Assembly (NCBI GenBank): GCA_029168955.1
Contig: JAPDOI010001558.1
Coordinates: 1-64,000 of the forward strand
DNA from: Aplectana chamaeleonis
Lineage: Eukaryota > Nematoda > Chromadorea > Rhabditida > Cosmocercidae
Length of the DNA: 64,000 bases
Direction: 5' to 3'
The notes beneath the pieces were generated by a model. That model was not told the origin of the DNA, did no database searches, and saw only the letters and a program-made list of their open reading frames with translations. Position numbers and translations under genes: made by a program. Positions 56,250-64,000 of this stretch are shown in pieces (the stretch's first letter is position 1; the number at the start of each line of letters is the position of its first letter).

Positions 56250-56410
56250 AATAAATAAATCAATAAATGAACAAAGAAATGCGCAAATAATCAAATGAAC
56301 AAAGAGGCGAATAAATAAACATTCAAGCAAATGAATAAATACATAAATATAATTGAAGGAATAATTTGATTAATAAATGAATGACTAATTAAATGAATAA
56401 ATAAAGAACG
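56250..56410. repeat. AATAAATGAATG-rich repeat, right of LINE
   Basis: AAATGAACAAAGAAATGCGC and GAACAAAGAGGCGAATAAAT are the inverse of words in 53845-53950. It adjoins the truncated 5' side of the LINE. Confidence 0.65.
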
Positions 56411-56948
56411 CCCAATAAAAATTAGTATTAGAATGTTTAGGAGGTGCTGCACCGAATGTGTGACAGCGAATTTTCCGTTGCCCTTCTGTGGACTTTTGAT
56501 CAATTGTGGTATACCGATCAAGAGTAAAACTGTTGTCCTACTCTGAGAGTTTTGACCGAGAAATAGCCAAGAAATGGCCCACCAGACTCCACAGCGGCTC
56601 CTGGTAGGCTATTTCCCGGCATCTCACGAAACTGACATGAAGAAGCCAGAAATAGCCCCGAGATATGACCAAGAAATAACGAGAAGTAACCAAAAGTAAC
56701 CAAGGCCCGACCGTCGCCGGCTCGCTGAGCCACCATTCGCGGCCGCCAGCAATTGAGCGGGGCCTCCAGTGGGTGAACAAGGTTCAAGTACCTCAAGCTT
56801 GGCTAATTGGGTCGAAAGATGTGTTGATATCTGAATCATGCATCTGGAATGCGCCGTATACCTACTTGGAGAACATTATTTCTCGGCTAGTTCGCGGCGA
56901 GCGTTATTTGGCGGCTATCTTGTGGCGAGCAATAATTAGCGGCTAGTT
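56411..56948. other. Unassigned region
   Basis: Contains loosely repeated AAGAAATAGCC and GGCTATTTCC words (56560-56680), and GGCTAGTTCGCGGCGAGC repeats at 56884-56945. No coding signal. Confidence 0.4.
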
Positions 56949-57130
56949 TGATTGATTGATTGATTTACTACACGGTAGAACCGTGTCAAAGACAACAACA
57001 GATAGTTTTCGGTTCTTCTGCCCTTGATTAGCAAGAGAACAACACTTCGAGAGCACCGTCCCTCATGGCGCAGTGCGATAAGTCTTGTTGTCCGGGTTCG
57101 ATTCCAACAGTGCTGTGAGTTTTGCACTTG
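56949..57130. mobile_element. Retroelement-like fragment with (GATT)n and tRNA-like part
   Basis: It begins GATTGATTGATTGATTTACT. A tRNA-like pair, TGGCGCAGTGCG (box A) and GGGTTCGATTCC (box B), lies at 57068-57104. The spacing between boxes is short for a tRNA, and the tail-like GATT run would be a 3' tail only on the minus strand, so the arrangement is mixed. Confidence 0.4.
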
Positions 57131-57840
57131 TGACTGCTACCTTCTCCAATTCAACCACTGGTTAACAAGCGGTTTACGTGGGGTGTCCCTACGGTCAGCG
57201 GGCGGCTAACTCATGGCCAGCGTGCATTTAAACCGCAGCTGAACTTCGCTGTTTAATTGCGGTCAACGCAATGATTACTACCACCCTATGTCTGCATCGA
57301 AACCTGTGGGTGGGTGGAATTGTGGTGCGCGCGAAGCGCGCATCAGATTTGATTTTAAATCGGCCACGCGCGCAACCCCTTTTTCGAAATCTCAGTTGAG
57401 TGTGAACGTAGAAATTAGTGCTAAATTGCATTAAAAAGAGCGCAAAAAGATGGTACATGTTCCCAAAAATGGCTTAGAACGGTTTACAGCTGGTTCTCGA
57501 GTAAAAATTGAAAAACCGCGCGTTTCTGTTGTTAATCTCCTTTTTTTTTTCAGACGGCGTACGCGATCTTGCGGGTACTCTTAAAATTGAGCTAGGGAGC
57601 TTATTTTTGGACAGGACGCTGAAAATGGATGCAGGTCGCTCCTATTCCAATTTGAACTTGATACATATACTTTGAAGCGTACCTCAAAATCTTGGGTTTA
57701 TATACTAAATTAGCCATGAAGCACGAAAACTGTTTTTTTCTGCTACGGCTGTGGAGACCGGGGTGTGTGGGTGAATTTGCAGCCAATCAGCATAGGTCGT
57801 CGGAGATAAGTATTTTGTCCAAATCCGTACTCTTGACACT
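57131..57840. other. Unassigned, with small hairpin
   Basis: TGCGCGC-GAA-GCGCGCA at 57326-57342 is a perfect 7-bp stem. No repeat relative or domain elsewhere in the stretch. Confidence 0.4.
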
Positions 57841-58110
57841 TCATCGATCGATAATCAGTATTATCGATTTTCGCGCTTTTTGCACAAAATGCGGCTAGGA
57901 GTGGTGATTGCTGATGGGATTGGTGTTCTTGATTGGAGAATTTTGCTCATCAATCATTATCGATAAATACCGATCAATAATATTGATTTTTTCGTCTGTT
58001 GCATAAAATGCCGCCATGATTTTTGATTGTTGATGGCTCTAAGTCACTTGTTTGGGAAATTTTTCTCATCATGCAAGGTCAAATATTAATGATCAATAAT
58101 ATCGAGTTAA
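57841..58110. repeat. About 115-bp tandem repeat, three diverged units
   Basis: ATCGATAATCAGTATTATCG, GATAAATACCGATCAATAAT and AATGATCAATAATATCGAG mark three units, with TTGCACAAAATGCGGC and TTGCATAAAATGCCGCC in the first two. Confidence 0.65.
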
Positions 58111-58567
58111 TAACGATTTGGTTATGATAAAAAAAGATTCAAAGGGTCCTGAAATATCTTAAAAAATAATTCGGCGTAAAATAGTCTGGAAAAAGAAAAA
58201 AGCTAGGAAATGAAGCGAAATAACAAAAATGCGATTTGGTCGTCGATCATTTCACAAGCTTCTCCGTTAAACTTAGCAAAACGAAATCAAGCGTTGGAAA
58301 CATTATGCCATTTTTGAAAGCTGTAATAAGGGAATCAGCATAGGTCAAGCTAGGTAAACGCAAGGCTCCATTCCATATCGTGCTTGATTTCGTTTTGATA
58401 AGTTTAGCGGAGAAGCTTGTGAAATGATCGACCACCAAATCGCATTTTTTGTTATTTCACTTCATTTCCTAGCTTTTTTATTTTTCCAGACTATTTTACG
58501 CCGAATCATTTTTCAAGATATTTCAAGACCTTTTTGAATCTTTTTGTTTATCATTACCAAATCGTTA
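58111..58567. mobile_element. Foldback, 457 bp, 182-186 bp arms
   Basis: Arms 58111-58292 and 58382-58567 are inverted copies with few differences. They run from TAACGATTTGGTTATGATAA to its complement and inward to CGAAATCAAGC/GCTTGATTTCG, around an 89-bp loop. No target duplication is obvious. Confidence 0.9.
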
Positions 58568-58652
58568 CTCTTGCCGGGAAGCTAAATTTTCAGAAATACT
58601 GTGCGAGCGTTCACAGGTTCGACAAAATTCAAGTTCCAATTCGTGTTGTTAA

Positions 58653-59084
58653 AGGCAGGGTTCACGATAAAAAGTGTTGGGTTATCTTGATGAAAATGTA
58701 GGTCTGGTAATTAAAATATTAAAATTAAGTGAGGAAGCCCCGGAATTCGCTGGAAAAATGCACAAAAACAAGCCAAGACGGCTAACTACTGGTGTCAGCC
58801 CCCCCTCAGAGTTTCATGAATTTCTCGCTCCTCGGTATTTTAATTTGCCCTTTTAGTAGCCAGTGGGCTCTAGAAGCGCTCAACAAATACTTTAGAAGAA
58901 AAATAGAAGACGGCGTAACAAGCTTTAACGAAAATCTCGATATTCAGGGACGGGAGGACACCAAGCAATAACTTGTTCTTGAGCATTTTTTCTAAAAATT
59001 ATTACTTATTTTCACTTTTGTGATGATCGGATCTGCCTTTCCATGGGGATAGCAAAACATCCGACTTAATCGAGAACCCTGCCT
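58653..59084. mobile_element. TTAA element, 432 bp
   Basis: The ends AGGCAGGGTTCACGATAA and AATCGAGAACCCTGCCT are inverted, flanked by TTAA (58649-58652) and TTGA (59085-59088). The next element begins at once. Confidence 0.85.
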
Positions 59085-59088
59085 TTGA

Positions 59089-59200
59089 AGACAGTGTTCA
59101 CGATAATTTTCAATTTTGAGATTATTCGTTATATTGATCAGGTGACCCCCATGTATATTTAAAACGGTGGCGGAAAATTGAAAAAAACGCACCAGAAGTA
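59089..59200. mobile_element. TTAA element family H, left fragment
   Basis: AGACAGTGTTCACGATAATTTTC and the following ATTGATCAGGTGACCCCCAT resemble family H read from the 8298 side. Truncated. Confidence 0.6.
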
Positions 59201-59374
59201 CACGAAATCCTTAGGTACCCTCGATGCCCGAGCAACTCGCAGGAAGGAGCTTGGCAGTTCGGCATGTGCGTTGCGGTGAATTTGAGAAAGGGTGTACGGG
59301 TGACCGTGTGTTATTCCGGCCCCAGCCCGGGCAGTTATTCAAATAATCAATGCTGTGGTGGAATCACCTGGGCT

Positions 59375-61290
59375 GGGATTCATGAACGCAGCCGGCTAGG
59401 TTTGGGTTTGGTTAGGGCAGCAACCCCAGCGGTAGCCAAACCGCGAATCGGCATTCACAGCTGCCCCATCGCGGTTGGGTGGCTAACCAGTCCGCGGCCA
59501 CGTAGAGTTCGCGCAATCATTTTAGTCTGATGAATGGACGGGGCTGCGACGGTAGATCACCGCTAGCAAATCGAACCCCATTCTCCAGTGAGGCCGCCAA
59601 CCCCGCACGGCCAGCCGCCTGGTCCATGCGTCAGACTAAAATGAAAACGGAAACCATACTTGCCACTCAATTGACGCCGAGAATCTCGATTGGAGAAAAT
59701 CAATATTGGCACTCGGGTCGGATTTCCCCTAAGCCGTCACTGTTTTCATTGCACATGATTGTTATTTTTGCTTGCTTTTTGAATTCTAATTTTTGTCTCC
59801 CTTGTGCTTTACCTTCTTCAATGGATCGCAGGCATTCAAAGGTATTTTCCTCAACTTGGAGATGTTTTTTTCATTTTTGAGATTTTCATTTTTTCCTTTC
59901 TTTTCGTCAGATCCTTTTTGGTTTTTTAAAAGTACATAAAGTGTTGCTGCTTGCTCACGATGAGCCGTAAACCTTCTGGCGAAATTTTAACCCCAATTTT
60001 AGCTTTCGCATTACTAGCCTTTTCAACTTGTTTTTTTTTTCGAAACGCCCCTCTAATTTTTTTAGTGCGTTTCACATGGCTTAGGTGATGCTGCAGGGAT
60101 CATCTTCGTCCTCTTGATGAGTTTTTGACTTCAAGTTCTCCGTTTGTCGTTTGAGTTCCGAGTTTTTCCATTTCATTTTTTTTCTAGAAATCCCTTTTTT
60201 GTTTTTTCTTCTTTGTTATTTTCACACAAGCTTAGCGTCGCTCACAGCAGGAGAAAACTAAAACGATTCTTTAAGTAAATCATGTGGAAAAATCTCGAAA
60301 CGCAAGGGAAAAACAGAAGTTCGAACGAAAAACATCGAGAAGACCCAGGCTGATCACAGAACCAATAACAAAAAAAAACTAAAAAAAAATTAAAAATCCA
60401 AGGGGGCGCTTCGGAAAAAAAAGGTAAGAAGAAAAGTTGTAAATGCGAAAAAACAAAATCATGTGGATGAGGCGAATCGGGTTTTGAAAACGCACCACGA
60501 AACCCCAGGCTGACAAAAAGGGTGCGGCATCACAATACCAAACCAAGTTGGGGTTTTCTAAAAGAAAAATAACGAAAACGTGTAGGAATAAAGCTTAGAA
60601 AAATTCTGAAAATAAGGGAATTCGGAGCCAAAATGGAGAAACCACAACGAAGAGCCTGTGGCTGATCGGTAATGTTCAGCGCACGGAAGACTTAGAAGAC
60701 TTGAAAGAACTAGAAACAAAAAGTGGAGGAAAAAAGAACAACGGTGTGCGATACAATAAAGAAGAGAGCGAGAGCAGGGACAGGCGTAGAGATTGTAGTT
60801 AGTCATGGGCAACATATGTGCATAAAACTTGCAGATGAAGTTGATGATTCTGAGGATCATTGTTATCATTATGGCTAGCGGGCCTATAATATGACAGTCA
60901 AAAACGAGCGGCATTCCTGTATTTTCAGTTTGCCTCGAAGATATCAAGTTTTTATTCGTATTCGCAAAAGGTTTTGGAATAAATTGTGCTCATTGTCCAT
61001 ATCCACAAAATGGAACTTTATTTTATTCAGATATCCTGAGAAAACCCTCGTTCGCGATTAACCAGATCGGTATTTCCTCGAGCCTCAGTGTTGTGCACTA
61101 ATAAAACGCACTAAAGATTTGACGACTAAGCCGCAAAACCGCTGCTAACCGCAGCTCCGAGGTGCGGTTACGCGTAGCCCAGTCGTAGCCCAGCCGTAAC
61201 CAAACCGGATTTTCTGTGAATGCCGGTTTCCTCCGCTAGCCCAGCCGTAACCGTGGTTTGCCTTTCATGAATGCCAGCCCTAATTTGTTC
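59375..61290. mobile_element. Candidate 1.9-kb foldback
   Basis: GGCTGGGATTCATGAACGC near 59373 and TTTCATGAATGCCAGCCC near 61265 face each other. CGGCATTCACAG near 59450 faces CTGTGAATGCCGG near 61216, and AACCGCAGC/GCGGTTGG-type words fill both arms. The interior (59880-60600) is low-complexity, T-rich then A-rich. The 129-residue minus ORF at 60558-60947 has no domain. Confidence 0.65.
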
Positions 61291-61458
61291 GCGGCATAAT
61301 AATTTCTGCAGTGCTGCTGCTCTCCCACCACCATTGAAATCTATAATCCTGTATACTGCTTCTTCTTACATATATTCGCCCTACGTTGTTGCTTACGGAG
61401 CTTGACATTTTGGTTCCTGGTCGTGGCGGGACCAACCGCGAGGGCGAGGCACCTTTAA

Positions 61459-61997
61459 AGGCAGTGGTGGCGCTCAAATATGTATGCTCGTCTCTTTTCC
61501 GCTCTAAACCCTTCTCTGAGTATAGAGTAGTAGAACCTATAGGAAAAAATCGCGAAAAATGGCTGTTCTGGGTCAAATTCGTAACCTGAACTTTCTTGTC
61601 TTTTGATGGTGGATGAGTCCACCCCATATCATCGGCATCGATGATCTCTAGTATCGAAAACATCAGCCTGCTTGAAATTGAAATTCAATCAATGAACTTT
61701 CGGATTTATGTACACATCTAGTCAAAAACATTGGTTGAAGTGCTAGCTTTCATTGTTCAACAGTTTTATTAGGTAAATTTGCATTTATTTCTTCCTCTGA
61801 GTGTCGATCATTTTTGAATGCTTGTCATGAGACTGTGATCTTTCTGTGCACGTGTGCACGAACTGGAAATTTAGGGTCTTAATAACTCTAATTCTAGCCC
61901 GTTTTTCACCGTGCTATCTTCATAGTTTTTGAGCTGTTTTATATCTAAGCTGATTTTGTAGTTTTTTCGATAACGTTTTTCATCGTGACCACTGCCT
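61459..61997 (+). mobile_element. TTAA element family A, copy 4
   Basis: A 539-bp copy with ends AGGCAGTGGTGGCG and ATCGTGACCACTGCCT, flanked by TTAA on both sides (61455-61458 and 61998-62001). Confidence 0.95.
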
Positions 61998-62096
61998 TTA
62001 ACCTTCACAGTGCAGCACTGGTGCTGAAATTTTTGTACTTCCCTACAAGGCGAGTATCTTTGCTAATCATGCCTGAGAGGTGTTTAGAGGACATGT

Positions 62097-62890
62097 TACA
62101 ATACCCGCGCTAAGTTTTGTAAAAACGGGGAGCATCTGGCAAACTCGGCAAAAAAGCGTCCGATGCATGTAACTTTGTTGAATGAAGACGTTTTTGAATT
62201 CTGAAAACTCTATCATATTCACAGATCAAATTGCTACCTAATTGTGTGACTTGTGTGCCTTAATTCCCTAGAATCGCTTTGTTTTTCAAGGAAATAGGTT
62301 TTCCAATCGTTTTTCGAAAACGTCGCGCGCGGCGAATGCGTCGAAACTTTGAGCAGTATCTGTACAAGTAATCGATGAGTAATCGGTATGTTTTCTTTAA
62401 CAATCAGGTGCAGATGAGAGAATCTCAAGGTTTGTTCAGGTTGAATTTTCGAAATCCTTCGTTAAACACGCTTGAGAACTACCTGAAAAATCGGAGTTTT
62501 GTTGCGAAATACCCGGACTCATAAATGTAGGATTTCGAAAATTCAACCTGAACAAACCTTGAGATCCTCTCACCTGCACCTGATTCTTGAAGAAAACATA
62601 TCGATCGCTCTTCAATTACTTGTACAAATACTGCTCAAAGTTTCGCCGCATTCGCCGTGCGCGACGTTTTTGAGAAACGATTGCAAAAACTATTTCCTTC
62701 AAAAACAAAGCGATTTTAGGGAACTAAGGCACATAAGTGAGACAATTAGGTAGCAATTCGATTTGTGAATATGATAGAGTTTTCAGAATTCGAAAAAGTC
62801 TTCATTCAACAAAGTGACATGCATCGGACGCTTTTTTGCCAAGTTTGCCAGATGCTCCCCGTTTTTACAAAACTTAGCGCGGGTATTGTA
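62097..62890. mobile_element. Foldback, two 361-bp arms and a 72-bp loop
   Basis: Arms 62097-62457 and 62530-62890 are inverted copies of equal length that differ at scattered bases. They run from TACAATACCCGCGCTAAG to GGTTGAATTTTCGAAATCC. The same protein-like reading (SHLHLIXXENIXI...LLVQILLKVS) occurs minus on the left and plus on the right, a consequence of symmetry. Transcription would give a hairpin RNA of about 360 bp. Confidence 0.95.
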
Positions 62891-63394
62891 TGTGGAATCA
62901 TTTCGCCACAATGTCAACAGCCTAGACAATGATGCGCAATTTTTCATTAACTTCTGAAGCCCTCAGAAAACTCCATATCAAGAACTCACAAATTAACTAG
63001 GGTAATTGTCAAATTTTCGCTCAGAAATGACGAATTAACATACTGGGATATGTGTCATTTATATCAAATCTGCCCTCATTTATCAGCCCTCAACAAGAAG
63101 TTTGTCTTCAAAATAGCACTGTCCTGAGCAGTACTTGAAGAAATTTTCAATGTACATACGTGGGATGAAAAAAAAATTGAAAGAATCACCGCCTCATGAA
63201 ACACAGTTCAGTGGAAGCCAAGGAGGGAAACACTTTGACAGGAAAAAGAAGTCGGTGTTCGAAAGTTTAAGGCCATATGTGAGGAAGTTTACATACTGGT
63301 ATAAGGTGGACCTTTCAAAGGAAAGATACGTTTTCAAAATCACTTTTTGATGCAAAAATCTGGCCTGCCCTCTCTCTATACTCGTAAACAGGGT
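62891..63394. other. Unassigned region
   Basis: The Lys-rich 71-residue ORF at 63135-63350 (plus) has no recognised domain and no clear splice context. I do not call it a gene but note it as one of the few ORFs here free of repeats. Confidence 0.4.
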
Positions 63395-63495
63395 TGTGCG
63401 GTAATTGCCGTTTGCCGGCCATTTTTGGGATTTTTTGCCGTTTCTCGTTTGCCGAAATTTTTCTTATTTTTCCGGCAAAATCGGCAAAACGTTGA
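63395..63495. repeat. GCCGGCAAA/TTTGCCG repeat
   Basis: TTGCCGTTTGCCGGCC, TTTGCCGTTTCTCGTTTGCC and CCGGCAAAATCGGCAAAACG form an inverted, self-similar cluster. Repeats of this wording are, to my knowledge, common in Caenorhabditis genomes. It also disqualifies the minus ORF at 63376-63795. Confidence 0.75.
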
Positions 63496-63829
63496 AAGGA
63501 CTATGCTCACGGCCATGTATGCACTGGGGGTGAGCCGATTATCCGTTGCTTGCTTAACCGTTGTCCGGGGTTTTGGCTCATCTGAGGTGGTAGTAAATAG
63601 GCACAAAAACGCGAGTTCACTGGCGGTAAGTTCGCGGTGAACTGCAGCTAAGCGCGAGCTTTTCATCTGACGATTTTCAGGTAAGAGACCATACATTGCT
63701 GAAACTACGCATTCGCATGCCACGTTATGAGCCACTAGATGCGCATAGTGTAACAAAAAATTCCGAAAAAATGGTTCATTCTGTCTTTTTGGCAAAATAT
63801 TGATTTAGAAAGAACTAACAGAGAAATTC
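63496..63829. other. Unassigned spacer
   Basis: No feature recognised. Confidence 0.35.
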
Positions 63830-64000
63830 CCTCGACCCTCGACTGTACCGTGATGGTTTCACGGTAGTACCGCAGCAGCTCCTTGATTATTACTGTGCCG
63901 CGGAGTTTTTGTTGCAGTGTCCTGAGAGTCGACGACGCCGCGACATTGCCGCGACAGTACCGCTGCAGTTCCGTGTTGGAACCGCACGAACTTCGCGAAG
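63830..64000. repeat. GC-rich CCGCGACAGTACCGC-type minisatellite, runs off the window
   Basis: TACCGTGATGG, GTACCGCAGCAG, GTGCCGCGGAG and CAGTACCGCTGCAGTTCCG repeat loosely, of the same type as 37450-38105. Truncated by the window end. Confidence 0.6.

Noticed and set aside
57064..57115. Functional tRNA gene
   Set aside because: The distance between box A and box B is too short for a complete anticodon arm.
62234..62753. Two related 64-84 residue ORFs as genes
   Set aside because: They are the same sequence in the two arms of a perfect-length inverted repeat.
63376..63795. 139-residue minus-strand ORF
   Set aside because: Half of it crosses the GCCGGCAAA repeat and no domain is visible.
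1..64000. Telomere repeats, rRNA or spliced-leader RNA genes
   Set aside because: I looked for TTAGGC arrays, rRNA-like blocks and a GGTTTAATTACCC leader by eye and saw none.

Overview
The window looks like eukaryotic, gene-poor, repeat-dense DNA, most probably from a nematode. The support is indirect: a Tc3-like DD34E transposon and a mariner, CR1-like LINE remnants, GCCGGCAAA and TTCGAA repeats of a kind I recall from nematode genomes, and no bacterial gene organisation. No host gene with a recognisable conserved domain is visible. All recognisable coding sequence is decayed transposase or reverse transcriptase. The one other candidate is a short ORF built of in-frame 14-residue repeats at 10229-10756.

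Layout. 1-3978 is a 41-bp satellite (about 97 units). 4.6-5.7 kb, 11.0-12.7 kb, 27.6-28.9 kb and 29.9-32.2 kb are chains of short non-autonomous DNA transposons that end in AGGCA...TGCCT and are separated only by TTAA (or one-base variants). Single copies lie at 8.3, 16.5, 19.0, 32.3, 34.7, 39.3, 43.9, 51.6, 54.6, 58.7 and 61.5 kb. 8.66-10.19 kb is a 1.5-kb tetranucleotide array. 19.5-21.1 kb is a dead Tc3-like element. 24.1-26.7 kb is a foldback element with a dead mariner in its loop. 34.1-36.5 kb and 51.4-53.0 kb are three-layer nests. 40.9-45.6 kb appears to be a 4.7-kb foldback. 46.0-48.05 kb is a 2-kb foldback with tRNA-like sequence in both arms. 54.2-56.25 kb is a CR1-like LINE (minus strand) split by a TTAA element. 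58.1-62.9 kb holds three more foldbacks.

Nothing here works as a pathway. The interest lies in transposition history. Paralogous filled and empty sites show a TTAA target duplication for the AGGCA elements. A second family with CTCAG termini leaves 2-bp duplications of variable sequence (AT, TA, CT, CA). Insertion order can be read from the nests. Several elements are long inverted repeats that would form extended RNA hairpins if transcribed. Family letters (A to P) are my own labels. Boundaries marked by TTAA or a target duplication are good to a few bases. Others are approximate and were judged by eye, without alignment software.
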